Assembly: GCA_050179115.1 (NCBI GenBank)
Contig: JBFXFL010000030.1
Location: 1-39,379 of the forward strand
Reading direction: 5' to 3'
DNA: 39,379 nt
From: JAGPUQ01 sp050179115
Lineage (GTDB): Bacteria; Pseudomonadota; Gammaproteobacteria; Pseudomonadales; Porticoccaceae
The notes below the pieces were generated by a model. It had not been told where the DNA came from and searched no databases. It was given only the letters and a program-made list of their open reading frames with translations. Shown in pieces: positions 1-8,193 of the stretch. The position numbers were made by a program, and so were the translations under genes. How positions within the stretch are numbered: position 1 is the stretch's first letter; every line of letters begins with the position of its first letter.

Positions 1-83
1 TCGAGCCCCGCGGTGCGCAGATGGCCCGCCATGGGAAAGCCCATGACACCGAGACCAATAAAGGCCACCCGTTCGATTTTCAT
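1..83 (-). CDS. NAD(P)-dependent 3-hydroxyisobutyrate dehydrogenase-like protein, N-terminus only
   Basis: Only the first 27 codons lie in the window. They begin MKIERVAFIGLGVMGFPMAG, which holds the GxGxMGxPMA dinucleotide-binding turn typical of the beta-hydroxyacid dehydrogenase family (3-hydroxyisobutyrate dehydrogenase, tartronate semialdehyde reductase, GlxR). These enzymes oxidise or reduce small beta-hydroxyacids with NAD(P). The substrate-binding and catalytic-lysine parts are outside the window, so the substrate cannot be named. It lies downstream of tsaB on the same strand, 91 bases away, and may be cotranscribed with it. Confidence 0.75.
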   Translation of the reverse strand, partial: MKIERVAFIGLGVMGFPMAGHLRTAGL

Positions 84-174
84 GCGCGGCTCCAGCGACA
101 GGTCGATGCACTGCAACACAGTCGTCCATCGAGGCACCCCGGTCGCATCGGTCTGGCCTCCCCGGACATCCAGC

Positions 175-879
175 TCACCCGGTTCGCTCCGGGGGCTGCC
201 GCTTCTGCCAGTGGTTAGCGCGCAAATACTGGGGTTCGATGGCTTCCGGCGCCAGCGTCGCGCCGGCACGCAGCGCGGCGAGCGCCAGGGGAATCATGTC
301 CCGGGCCTGGGGCACCGCCTCGATATCATAGTGCGCGGGCTGCAACTGAAATTGCGAGGCAAATTTCCAGCCGTCGCCCAGACCGATGCAACGCGACCCA
401 ATCGGCAGCTCGGCGCCCGCTGTTACCGCGTGCGGCGCATCGACCCGATCGGGCCGCACCGCGACGACCAGTTTCCCGGCAACCCGATAAAGGCCCCAGT
501 ACACTTCATTCATGCGGGCATCGAGCACTGCCACCGCGACATCATCGGACAGCAATTTCCGAGCGCGAATCGCACCCTGAGCCAGGGTCGCCAACGATGA
601 TAAGGGCACTACCGGAAGATCCGCGCCATAGGCCAGACCTTGGGCCACACCGATACCAATCCGCAGTCCGGTAAAGGAGCCAGGCCCTGTCGTCACGGCA
701 ATCGCATCAAGACGGCTCAGTGTCAGACCTGCATCGATCAGCAAGCGATCAATCGCCGGCAGCAGATGTCGGGTGTGTCCGCGCGGTTCCGAAACCACGA
801 TTTCGCTGATCTCGCGATCGTACATCAGTGCGACCGAACACAGATTGGCCGAAGTCTCGATGGCGAGCAATATGGTCAT
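175..879 (-). CDS. tsaB: tRNA threonylcarbamoyladenosine biosynthesis protein TsaB
   Basis: TsaB is the non-catalytic, ASKHA-fold partner of TsaD in the complex that adds the t6A37 modification to ANN-decoding tRNAs in the cytoplasm. The 234-residue length matches the family (E. coli YeaZ is 231). The N-terminus LLAIETSANLCSVAL is the first phosphate-binding strand of the ASKHA fold, and TTGPGSFTGLRIG at about residues 63-75 is the TsaB/TsaD signature. The ATG start is directly followed by this first strand, so no longer start is needed. No other t6A gene is nearby. Its upstream neighbour on the same strand ends 142 bases away behind a candidate terminator, so it probably has its own promoter. 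Confidence 0.95.
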   Translation of the reverse strand: MTILLAIETSANLCSVALMYDREISEIVVSEPRGHTRHLLPAIDRLLIDAGLTLSRLDAIAVTTGPGSFTGLRIGIGVAQGLAYGADLPVVPLSSLATLAQGAIRARKLLSDDVAVAVLDARMNEVYWGLYRVAGKLVVAVRPDRVDAPHAVTAGAELPIGSRCIGLGDGWKFASQFQLQPAHYDIEAVPQARDMIPLALAALRAGATLAPEAIEPQYLRANHWQKRQPPERTG

Positions 880-974
880 GACAGGGTACCGGAGGGTTGC
901 TTCCTCCCGGGAACCACGGCGACAACGTTAGGATTATCCGCCACCGAACGGTTGCGCACCCGGGCCGGCCTGGG

Positions 975-1014
975 AAAAACCCCGACCGGCCACGGTTTCG
1001 GCGGTGAAGCCGGT
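975..1014 (-). terminator. Candidate intrinsic terminator after the histone-like gene
   Basis: On the minus strand, eight bases after the stop codon of the histone-like gene, a stem ACCGGC..CAC / GTGGCCGGT (with a two-base bulge) is followed after four bases by TTTTT. The stem is moderate and the loop is about ten bases, so this is a plausible but not strong rho-independent terminator. Confidence 0.4.
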
Positions 1015-1021
1015 CGTCGGA

Positions 1022-1810
1022 TCAGGCCGGCTTCACGACGGCAACCTGCGGAGCGACTGCCGTCTTTTTCGCCCGTCGCGTTTTGGGTGCCGCCTTGGCT
1101 TTGGGGGCCACTTTAGCTTTCGGCACTGCTTTGGCTTTCGGCGCTACCTTGGCTTTGGGAGCCGCCTTGGCTTTGGCAGCCTTCATTACTTTGGCAGCGG
1201 GCTTTGCCTTGGCTGCGACTTTGGGCTTTGCAGCAGGCTTCGCCTTTGCTGCACGCTTGGCCAGTACCGGCGCACCCTTCTTGGCAGACGTCGCTTTTTG
1301 CGCAGATTTCATAGCGGACACAGCCAGCTTCACTGCGCTCTTGATGCGCCGTGCCGCCTTGGTTTCGGAGGCCTTGAGCTTGCGGGCATCCGCCGCACTA
1401 CGTCGCTTGAGCCAACGCTCTTCATATTTTTTCAGGGCCTTGGCGAGATCGCCACCCCGACGTTTTTCGATGGTCTTGCGCACGCTGTCGACACGGGCGC
1501 GGGCGCGCTGCTCGACCAGTGTCTTGCGCATTTCGACCTTGGCCAGACGCTGCGCAACCAGCGCAGCCCGGGCTTTTTCCCTGACCTGCGCCAGCGCCTT
1601 CTGCTCGGCCCGGATTTTATCCCGCGCTTTCAGTAGAGCTGCCTTGGCGGCCTTGGTGCTTCCCTTGCCGGTTTTGGCGCGCAGGGCTTTCACCTGGGCA
1701 CGCGCGGCGGAAAGTTTCGCCCCATGCTGGGCAATCACTTTTCTGGCTGCCGCTACGGCTGCATCAGCCTGCTTCAATTTTGACGTGGCATCCACTCGAG
1801 TCGAAACCAT
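1022..1810 (-). CDS. Histone H1-like / AlgP-like Lys-Ala-Pro-rich DNA-binding protein
   Basis: A 262-residue, very basic protein. The N-terminal half (about residues 5-150) is Ala/Lys/Arg/Glu/Gln-rich and predicted to be a long helix or coiled coil. From about residue 175 to the end it becomes a low-complexity tail made of repeated KAK, APKAKV and KPAAKPK units, like the KPAA tails of Pseudomonas AlgP (AlgR3) and histone H1-like proteins, which bind DNA non-specifically. The start at ATG (MVSTRVDATSK) was chosen because AGGAGA lies six bases upstream; the frame is open for 18 more codons, but those would begin within a few bases of the predicted transcription start. A good sigma-70 promoter lies upstream. 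The exact role is not known; nucleoid structuring or regulation is inferred from composition. Confidence 0.8.
   Translation of the reverse strand: MVSTRVDATSKLKQADAAVAAARKVIAQHGAKLSAARAQVKALRAKTGKGSTKAAKAALLKARDKIRAEQKALAQVREKARAALVAQRLAKVEMRKTLVEQRARARVDSVRKTIEKRRGGDLAKALKKYEERWLKRRSAADARKLKASETKAARRIKSAVKLAVSAMKSAQKATSAKKGAPVLAKRAAKAKPAAKPKVAAKAKPAAKVMKAAKAKAAPKAKVAPKAKAVPKAKVAPKAKAAPKTRRAKKTAVAPQVAVVKPA
1083..1262 (-). repeat. Imperfect tandem repeat coding the Lys/Ala/Pro tail
   Basis: The plus strand repeats GCC(T)TTGGCTTT-type units, each coding KAK, APK or VAPKAK on the minus strand. It is an in-frame, length-variable type of repeat, comparable to the KPAA repeat of AlgP. Likely to vary in copy number between strains. 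Confidence 0.6.
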
Positions 1811-1873
1811 TCGGCATCTCCTGACAAATAATGAAGAAACGTTGTTTTTGTTGTCGACAGGCATTCGCCAACG

Positions 1874-1902
1874 ATTCTAGCCAAGCGAATTTTTACTGTC
1901 CA
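1874..1902 (-). promoter_or_regulatory. Sigma-70 promoter of the histone-like gene
   Basis: On the minus strand TGGACA (-35) and TAGAAT (-10), each 5 of 6 to consensus, are separated by exactly 17 bases. The predicted start lies near position 1867, giving a leader of roughly 55 bases before the ATG that carries the AGGAGA ribosome site. This also argues that hemH and the histone-like gene are separate transcription units. Confidence 0.6.
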
Positions 1903-1941
1903 CAAACCAGCAAGGGAAAACCGCCACAACTTCCCATTCGA

Positions 1942-2940
1942 TCATTCTGCCATATTCAAGCAGAGTTTTCGTTCAATCAACATTTTGAGGGCGGCGGCGT
2001 GCATCTCGGAGTCGTTCAGGCAAGGGATCAGCGCGAGTCGTTCGCCGCCCGCCGTGCGAAACAGTTCGCCACTTTCCTCTGCGATCTCCGCCAGGGTTTC
2101 GAGACAATCGGTCGCAAAGGCGGGACAGATAACATCCACCGACGTTATTCCCGATCCGGCCAGCGCGCGTAAGGTATCCGCCGTATAAGGCTGCAACCAC
2201 TGCTGTCGGCCAAAGCGCGATTGATACGCCATGACCCAGTCCCCGTCGGCCAATCCCAGCGCCTCAGCCAGCGCCAGCGCGGTCGCGCGGCACTGGACCG
2301 GATAGGGATCGCCGCGCTCGGCACACACCTGGGGAATGCCATGAAAGGATATCAACAGCCGCTGCGCACGACCCTGACGTTCCCAGTGATCACGCACGCT
2401 CGCCGCGAGCGCGGCAATATAGGGCGGGAAAGTCGCGTAGCTCTTCACCACCTGAATATCGGGAATGTCGCGTGAGTTTTGTACCAGGCGTGCAACTACA
2501 TCGTAGACCGCACCGGTGGAGGTCGCGGAGTACTGCGGAAACAGCGGGATGAGCAAAATCCGGTGCGCACCCGCGGCACGCAGAGAAGCAACTTGCGCGG
2601 CGATGGAGGGGCCGCCATAGGTCATCGCCGAGATCACCAGGACCCGCGGCGCATTGGCTCGCAGCGGAAAACATTGGGCGACGGCCGCCGCCAGCTTTTC
2701 GGTGTAGACCCGCAATGGCGAGCCTTCCGGCATCCAGATGGACTGATAGGTACGCGCCACGCGCGCCGCACGCAGCGGGATGACGAGACCGTTTAGGATG
2801 CACCACCAGAGTGGGCGCGGCAGCTCCACCACGCGGGAATCGAGCAGGAATTCGCGCAGAAACCGCGCTACACCGCGCCGCGTCGGTGTCTGTGGCGAGC
2901 CCAGATTGACGAGCAGAACCCCGTAGACATCGGCTGGCAT
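1942..2940 (-). CDS. hemH: Ferrochelatase
   Basis: Ferrochelatase inserts Fe2+ into protoporphyrin IX, the last step of protoheme synthesis, at the cytoplasmic face of the membrane. At 332 residues it is of normal bacterial length. The N-terminus GVLLVNLGSPQTP is the family start. The SFHGIP motif carries the metal-channel His (H200), and CPAFATDCLETLAEI carries the conserved Glu (E281); FPQYSATSTG (134-143) and QSRFG with QPYT are also family blocks. The gene starts 25 bases after adk on the same strand, so the two are probably cotranscribed. No ribosome site is obvious before the ATG, but the start fits the family N-terminus. Confidence 0.96.
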   Translation of the reverse strand: MPADVYGVLLVNLGSPQTPTRRGVARFLREFLLDSRVVELPRPLWWCILNGLVIPLRAARVARTYQSIWMPEGSPLRVYTEKLAAAVAQCFPLRANAPRVLVISAMTYGGPSIAAQVASLRAAGAHRILLIPLFPQYSATSTGAVYDVVARLVQNSRDIPDIQVVKSYATFPPYIAALAASVRDHWERQGRAQRLLISFHGIPQVCAERGDPYPVQCRATALALAEALGLADGDWVMAYQSRFGRQQWLQPYTADTLRALAGSGITSVDVICPAFATDCLETLAEIAEESGELFRTAGGERLALIPCLNDSEMHAAALKMLIERKLCLNMAE

Positions 2941-2965
2941 GGTGGTCGGGACCGTCCGCTAAACG

Positions 2966-3622
2966 TCAATCGCCCTGCAAAGCCTCTACCAACCGCGCCT
3001 GTACCTCAGCCAGCGACCCCACGCCATCAACCCGGCGGTAGCGGGTGCTCCCCGGATGGTTGGCAATGTAATCCTGATAGAAGGCGACCAGCGGTTCGGT
3101 CTGCTCGTGATAGACCTGCAGGCGCTTGCGCACGGTGTCTTCACGGTCATCGGCGCGCTGCACCAGCGGCTCGCCGGTGACGTCGTCGAGGCCTTCGCGT
3201 TGTGGCGGATTGTGTTTCAGATGGTAGACGCGACCGGACGCCTCGTGCACGCGCCGACCGCTCAGGCGCGCGACAATCTCCTGATCGTCCACATGAATCT
3301 CAACCACACGATCAATCTCGATGCCGGCATCCGCCAGGGCTTGCGCCTGGGGAATGGTGCGCGGGAAGCCATCGAACAAAAAGCCTTCCCGACAATCCGG
3401 TGCGGCAATGCGTTCTTTCACCAGATCGATGATGAGGGCATCCGGGACCAAACCCCCCGCGGCCATGATGTCCTTCGCTTTCAGACCCAGGGGACTGCCC
3501 ACCTTTACCGCCGCGCGCAGCATGTCGCCGGTGGAAATCTGTGGCACGCCGTAGCTGCGGGAGATGAATTCTGCCTGGGTTCCTTTCCCTGCGCCCGGCG
3601 GTCCCAACAGGATAATTCGCAT
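2966..3622 (-). CDS. adk: Adenylate kinase
   Basis: Adenylate kinase interconverts ATP + AMP and 2 ADP. The 218-residue protein starts MRIILLGPPGAGKGTQ, with the P-loop at residues 7-15; DGFPRT and the long-form LID domain (GRRVHEASGRVYH onward) follow. The LID lacks the four Cys of zinc-binding versions, as in E. coli. The start was set at the ATG seven bases after AGGAG; an open frame continues 32 codons upstream but has no homologous sequence and would put residues before the first beta strand. Upstream mazG is 115 bases away. hemH follows closely. Confidence 0.97.
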   Translation of the reverse strand: MRIILLGPPGAGKGTQAEFISRSYGVPQISTGDMLRAAVKVGSPLGLKAKDIMAAGGLVPDALIIDLVKERIAAPDCREGFLFDGFPRTIPQAQALADAGIEIDRVVEIHVDDQEIVARLSGRRVHEASGRVYHLKHNPPQREGLDDVTGEPLVQRADDREDTVRKRLQVYHEQTEPLVAFYQDYIANHPGSTRYRRVDGVGSLAEVQARLVEALQGD

Positions 3623-3737
3623 AAGTATCTCCTCGGCTCCGGCGCCACGCACGGTTGCGCAACGCGAGAAAGCGGGCACCTTACACAGATTCCCGAACTG
3701 CCTCAACATCGGGGCCATGCACTTGCCGCGCGCACTT

Positions 3738-4583
3738 TCAGTTTTTCGCCGCGCTTTCCGGCGGATCGCGTTCGGCTTGCTTCACTGCTTGCCACAGCGC
3801 CTCTTTCTCGTCTGCGCCAAGGGCGCGAAATGCATCGGCGTCGCCATCCATGCGCGCCACCATCTGCTCGAAACGGCGTTCGAACTTGCGATTGGCACCG
3901 CGCAACGCGGTCTCGCTGTCGATGCCGAGGTGACGGGCTAGATTGACACAGGCGAACAGCAGATCGCCGATTTCCTCGGTGATATCCGCCCTGACGCCGG
4001 TTGCCACCGCGGCTTCCACTTCGGCGAGTTCCTCGCGGATCTTCGCGGGCACCGGGGCCGCATCCGGCCAATCGAAGCCCAGATGCGCGGCGCGCTTTTG
4101 TATTTTCGCGGAACGCATCAGTGCCGATAACGTCGCCGGTATTTCGCCCAGCGGCCCGCTACTGCCGCGCGCGGCGCGTTCACGCTCCTTGATACCTTCC
4201 CAGAGCTGCTTGACGCCGCTCATCTCCGGCGCCTGCCCACCCGCGTCACGTCGGCTCGCCAGGGTGCCGGCGGGAAACACATGGGGATGACGCGCCACCA
4301 GTTTTGCCACCAGGCCATCGACTATCGCGGCAAAATCGAATAATCCCCGTTCGCCGCCGAGCTGCGCGTAAAACACCACCTGAAACAGCAGATCGCCCAG
4401 TTCCTCGCGCAGGTGCGGATAGTCGTCGCGCTCGATGGCGTCGATCACTTCGCAGACTTCCTCCAGCGTGTGCGGCGCAATGGAGCGAAAATCCTGGGCG
4501 CGATCCCAGGGACAACCGGTATCGGGGTCGCGCAGTCTGGCCATGAGCTGCAGCAAGTCCGCGACGGTATACGCGTTGGGCAT
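3738..4583 (-). CDS. mazG: Nucleoside triphosphate pyrophosphohydrolase MazG
   Basis: MazG hydrolyses (d)NTPs to (d)NMP and pyrophosphate; in E. coli it is linked to the control of ppGpp pools under starvation. The protein has 281 residues and the two tandem MazG helical repeats expected: the first with EEVCEV and EELGDLLFQVVF (about residues 41-70), the second with EELAEVEAA and EEIGDLLFACVN (about 195-225). These EExxE..ExxD acidic clusters bind Mg2+. GCPWD near residue 23 is the usual N-terminal block. The ATG (MPNAYTV) was chosen because GGAG lies seven bases upstream; this start is 19 bases past the relA stop, so relA-mazG are an operon, as in E. coli and Pseudomonas. Confidence 0.95.
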   Translation of the reverse strand: MPNAYTVADLLQLMARLRDPDTGCPWDRAQDFRSIAPHTLEEVCEVIDAIERDDYPHLREELGDLLFQVVFYAQLGGERGLFDFAAIVDGLVAKLVARHPHVFPAGTLASRRDAGGQAPEMSGVKQLWEGIKERERAARGSSGPLGEIPATLSALMRSAKIQKRAAHLGFDWPDAAPVPAKIREELAEVEAAVATGVRADITEEIGDLLFACVNLARHLGIDSETALRGANRKFERRFEQMVARMDGDADAFRALGADEKEALWQAVKQAERDPPESAAKN

Positions 4584-4602
4584 CGTGGTTCTCCGGGCGC
4601 AG

Positions 4603-6801
4603 TCAGTCGGTGATGCGACTGACGTCAATGACATTCGGCAATTGTTCGAGCCTACCGATCAGTTCGCGCAAGGAATCCATTCCCGACACTTCAAAACTGA
4701 CCTCGATGCTGGCGATGCCGTCCCGCGTGTCGCCGCTGTGCAGAGTCAGGATGAACAGGCGGGCATCATCGAGTATTGCGGTGACATCGCGCAGCAGGCC
4801 GGCACGATCATAGGCGCTGATGCGCAACTTGATTTCGTAGGCGGTGGTCGGGATCGCACCCCAGCTGACCTGCAACACCCGGCGTGGCTGGGTTGCCTGG
4901 AGGTGCAATAGGTTGCCGCAGTCGGCCCGATGGATGGTGACGCCGCGACCGTGCGTCAGGTAACCGGCAATCTCGTCGCCCGGAGTCGGCATGCAGCACT
5001 GCGCGGTGCGGGTCAGCAGATCGCCGACGCCGTAGATATAGAACTCGGATTCCGCAAAACGCTGGGCGGAACGCCGGGCGGCGGGCCGGGGTGTGGCACG
5101 ATCACGGTCGCGCTGGCTCTCGGTGAGCACCCGTCGCACCACCTGGTCGAGACGAATGGTGCCGGCACCAATGGCCTCGTGGAGCGCGTTGACGTCCTGC
5201 CGGTTGAAGGTTCGCGCCAGGGCATCGAGGTCGGTATCGGCAAAGCCGAGCTGACGCAATTCGCGCTGCAACAGATTCTGTCCGGCCGCCAGATTGTCGC
5301 CCTGGTCGCGCTCGCGAAACCACTGCCGCACCTTGGCGCGCGCCCGCGCCGTGGTGAGATAGCCCTGGGCGCGCACCAGCCAGTCGCGGCTCGGCGCCTG
5401 ATGCCGCCCGGTGATGATCTCGACCTGGACCCCGGTTTCCAACGGCCGGTTGAGGGGATAGATGGCGCCGTTAACCCGCGCACCGCGGCAGCGATGCCCG
5501 ATGTCGGTGTGAATGCGATACGCAAAATCCAGCGGTGTCGCCTGCTGCGGCAGATCGACCACATGCCCTTCCGGCGTAAACACATAAATCCGTTCCGGCG
5601 CCTGATCGACCCGCAGATAATCCTCGATCGCTTCGCCGCCCAGTTCCTCCTGCCATTCGAGCACCTGGCGCAACCACGCGATGCGCTCCTCGTAATCCGC
5701 GCCGGCGGTGTTGGTGCCGTCCTTGTAGCGCCAGTGGGAACAAAACCCCAGCTCCGCCTCCTCGTGCATCGCGAAGGTGCGAATCTGGATTTCGACCACC
5801 CTTCGGCCGGGCCCGATCACGGCGGTATGCAGGGATCGATAGCCGTTGTTTTTCGGAGACGCAATGTAATCGTCGAACTCATCGGGAAGGTTGCGCCACA
5901 GGCTGTGCACGATACCCAGCACGCCGTAGCAGTCGGTCACCGTGGGCACCAGCACACGCACCGCCCGAATGTCGTAAATCTGGGAAAAACCCAGGCCCTT
6001 GTTGTGCATCTTCTTCCAGATGCTGTAAATGCTTTTGGGGCGACCGCTGACCTGCGCTTCCTTGCCCAGTTGCCGCAGTGTGGTTTGCAGGGTGTCGATC
6101 ACCTCATCGATATAGTGCTGACGATCGCTGCGTTTTTCTTCCAGCAACGCCGCGATATGGCGGTATTCCGCCGGTTCGAGGTAGCGAAAGGCGAGATCCT
6201 CGAGCTCCCACTTGAGATGGCCGATCCCGAGGCGGTGCGCCAGCGGCGCGTAGACATCGAAGACTTCGCGCGCGATGCGCTGCTGGCGCTCCACGGCGGC
6301 ATCCCGCGCGGCGTGGAGCGCCCAGGTGCGCTCGGCGATCTTGATGAGCGGCACGCGCATGTCCGCGATCATGGAGACCAGCATGGCGCGCAACTTGGTC
6401 GCCTGCTGCGCCGGATTCACGCCCAGCACCGGCTGATCGGAACTGCTGCGCAGCTCGCCGATGATGGCCATGCGCAGTACGCCTTCAATCAGCTTCGCGA
6501 CGCCTTCACCGAGTTTGGCGCTGACGACCGGGAGCGCCAGGGTGGCGCGGCGCACCGCGCGATAGCACATGCCGGCGGCCAGCCCTTCGGCATCCATATA
6601 GAGGTCAGCGAGAATTTCGGTGATCGCAAACCCCGGCGTCAGTGCCGCCGGGGCGTTGGCGGCGACGAGTTCCGCCGCCGCGGTGACCGCGGCGATCTTG
6701 CGCGCATCCCAGGCGTGGCGCGCGGCAAGACGTTGCAGCCAGTCCGCCAGATCGACTTCGACATCGGTCGGCAGCGGTGGAATGTTGCGCACATGCACCA
6801 T
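4603..6801 (-). CDS. relA: GTP pyrophosphokinase RelA (stringent response)
   Basis: RelA makes (p)ppGpp from GTP/GDP and ATP on stalled ribosomes. Its 732 residues match E. coli RelA (744). In order: a degenerate hydrolase domain (about 25-200) lacking the HD pair; the synthetase domain (about 240-360) with SGRPKSIYSIWKKM and the EFDD (EXDD) motif at 308-311 that marks the synthetase-only RelA class rather than the RXKD of bifunctional SpoT; a TGS domain (about 415-475, with TPEGHVVDLP); and a C-terminal ACT domain (about 655-732, AYDRAGLLRDVTAIL). It sits 27 bases after cysM and just before mazG on the same strand. The ribosome site before the ATG is weak. Confidence 0.97.
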   Translation of the reverse strand: MVHVRNIPPLPTDVEVDLADWLQRLAARHAWDARKIAAVTAAAELVAANAPAALTPGFAITEILADLYMDAEGLAAGMCYRAVRRATLALPVVSAKLGEGVAKLIEGVLRMAIIGELRSSSDQPVLGVNPAQQATKLRAMLVSMIADMRVPLIKIAERTWALHAARDAAVERQQRIAREVFDVYAPLAHRLGIGHLKWELEDLAFRYLEPAEYRHIAALLEEKRSDRQHYIDEVIDTLQTTLRQLGKEAQVSGRPKSIYSIWKKMHNKGLGFSQIYDIRAVRVLVPTVTDCYGVLGIVHSLWRNLPDEFDDYIASPKNNGYRSLHTAVIGPGRRVVEIQIRTFAMHEEAELGFCSHWRYKDGTNTAGADYEERIAWLRQVLEWQEELGGEAIEDYLRVDQAPERIYVFTPEGHVVDLPQQATPLDFAYRIHTDIGHRCRGARVNGAIYPLNRPLETGVQVEIITGRHQAPSRDWLVRAQGYLTTARARAKVRQWFRERDQGDNLAAGQNLLQRELRQLGFADTDLDALARTFNRQDVNALHEAIGAGTIRLDQVVRRVLTESQRDRDRATPRPAARRSAQRFAESEFYIYGVGDLLTRTAQCCMPTPGDEIAGYLTHGRGVTIHRADCGNLLHLQATQPRRVLQVSWGAIPTTAYEIKLRISAYDRAGLLRDVTAILDDARLFILTLHSGDTRDGIASIEVSFEVSGMDSLRELIGRLEQLPNVIDVSRITD

Positions 6802-6828
6802 GGCTGGGGTCCGTCGCGGCGCGGAAAA

Positions 6829-7722
6829 TCAGGGTGCCTGAAACAGGCCCGAGGACAGGTAGCGGTCACCGCGATCCGTGATGATGGCGACGATCACCGC
6901 ATCGCTCAGTTCGCTCGCCACCCGCAAGGCTCCCGCCACGGCGCCGCCCGAGGAAACACCGCAGAAAATTCCTTCCCGCCGCGCCAGTTCGCGCGTGGTG
7001 TTTTCCGCCTCGGACTGCTCGATGTCGAGCACCCGATCCACCAGTGCCGGGTCGTAAATGCCGGGCAGATAGGCCTCTGGCCAGCGCCGGATGCCGGCGA
7101 TATTCGAGCCGTCGGCGGGCTGCAAGCCAATCACCTGGATCGCGGGATTCACAGATTTGAGGTATTGGGATACCCCCATGATGGTGCCCGTGGTGCCCAT
7201 CGCGCTGACGAAATGCGTCAGGGTGCCGCCGGTCTGTCGCCAGATTTCCGGTCCCGTGGTCTCGCGGTGGGCGCGGGGATTGTCGGGATTGTTGAACTGG
7301 TCCAGCACGATGCCGCGGCCCTCGGCGCGCATCGCGAGCGCCAGATCGCGCGCGCCTTCCATGCCGGCTTCGCGACTCACCATCACCAGTTCCGCGCCAT
7401 AGGCCGCCATCGCCGCCTTGCGCTCCTCGGTCATGTGATCCGGCATGATGAGCACCATGCGATAACCCCTGATCGCGGCCACCATGGCGAGCGCGATCCC
7501 GGTGTTGCCGCTGGTCGCTTCGATCAGGGTATCGCCGGGTTTGATCTCGCCCCGGGCTTCGGCGCACCGGATCATGCTCAGCGCCGGCCGATCCTTGACC
7601 GAACCCGCCGGATTGTTGCCTTCCAGCTTGACGAGAATGGTGTTGTTGCGGCCCGCACTCAGGCGCTGCAAGCGCACCAGGGGCGTATTGCCGACACAGG
7701 ATTCAATGGTGGGGAACTCCAT
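6829..7722 (-). CDS. cysM: O-acetylserine (thiol)-lyase B / cysteine synthase CysM
   Basis: CysM is a PLP enzyme that makes cysteine or S-sulfocysteine from O-acetylserine and sulfide or thiosulfate. At 297 residues it is the CysM length. NPAGSVKDR contains the PLP Schiff-base lysine (K43), TSGNTGI (about 69-75) binds the substrate carboxylate, and GTTGTIMG binds the PLP phosphate. The C-terminal half (RRWPEAYLPGIYD, REGIFCGVSSGGAVAGALRVA, DRGDRYLS) follows CysM rather than CysK. It precedes relA on the same strand, as in Pseudomonas, except that the RNA methyltransferase gene often found between them is absent. Confidence 0.95.
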   Translation of the reverse strand: MEFPTIESCVGNTPLVRLQRLSAGRNNTILVKLEGNNPAGSVKDRPALSMIRCAEARGEIKPGDTLIEATSGNTGIALAMVAAIRGYRMVLIMPDHMTEERKAAMAAYGAELVMVSREAGMEGARDLALAMRAEGRGIVLDQFNNPDNPRAHRETTGPEIWRQTGGTLTHFVSAMGTTGTIMGVSQYLKSVNPAIQVIGLQPADGSNIAGIRRWPEAYLPGIYDPALVDRVLDIEQSEAENTTRELARREGIFCGVSSGGAVAGALRVASELSDAVIVAIITDRGDRYLSSGLFQAP

Positions 7723-7762
7723 AGCGTTGCCATCTCGCCGTCGCAGATACCGGCATTTTACT

Positions 7763-7808
7763 CCCCGGTCCGGAGCAACCCATAACCCATCGCGCGGACG
7801 GTCCGGGG
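7763..7808 (-). terminator. Hairpin between acpS and cysM, possible terminator
   Basis: Ten-base arms CCCCGGTCCG and CGGTCCGGGG (plus-strand reading) pair with a single mismatch around a 26-base loop that contains the direct repeat GGGTTATGGGTT on the minus strand. The sequence after it on the minus strand has only a short A/T stretch (GTAAAAT), so it is a weak terminator candidate at the end of the lepA-acpS unit. Confidence 0.3.
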
Positions 7809-7818
7809 CGCGCGAGCG

Positions 7819-8193
7819 CTAGCCGCTGAGTACCGCGAACGCCAGTGCATAGTCGCGCTCGTCCGAGAGGCTGATCCAGACCTCGGTGATGCCCCGCTGC
7901 GCCAACAGCTGTTGCGCACGCCCGTGGCACTGCACGACCGGCACCCCGCCGGGCGCGCCCAGCACGCTGAAATCCTGCCAGGACACGACCCCGATGCCGG
8001 TACCGAGCGCCTTGCCGAGCGCTTCTTTCGCCGCGAAACGTTTGGCGAGCCAGGCGGCGGGACGGGCCGCTGCGCCCAGGGCCGCCAACTCCTCGGGGCG
8101 CAGGATACGCGCTGCAAAACGCGCGCCGTGCCGGACGAGCGCCCGTTCGATGCGCGCTATCGCCACGAGGTCGGTGCCGATGCCCCGGATCAT
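7819..8193 (-). CDS. acpS: Holo-[acyl-carrier-protein] synthase
   Basis: AcpS transfers 4'-phosphopantetheine from CoA to the acyl carrier protein. The 124-residue protein begins MIRGIGTDLVAIARIE, with the Mg-binding Asp at residue 8, and RFAAKEALGKALGTGI contains the conserved Glu and the CoA-binding lysines. The C-terminus SLSDERDYALAFAVL matches the last strand. Its ATG overlaps the recO stop by four bases (ATGA), so it is translationally coupled to recO. In most gammaproteobacteria pdxJ separates recO and acpS; here it is absent. Confidence 0.95.
   Translation of the reverse strand: MIRGIGTDLVAIARIERALVRHGARFAARILRPEELAALGAAARPAAWLAKRFAAKEALGKALGTGIGVVSWQDFSVLGAPGGVPVVQCHGRAQQLLAQRGITEVWISLSDERDYALAFAVLSG

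Noticed and set aside
4930..7785. Very long plus-strand open frame (951 codons) opposite relA and cysM
   Set aside because: It mirrors the minus-strand codons of two well-recognised genes in GC-rich DNA, has no family similarity and no ribosome site, and runs across the relA-cysM boundary.
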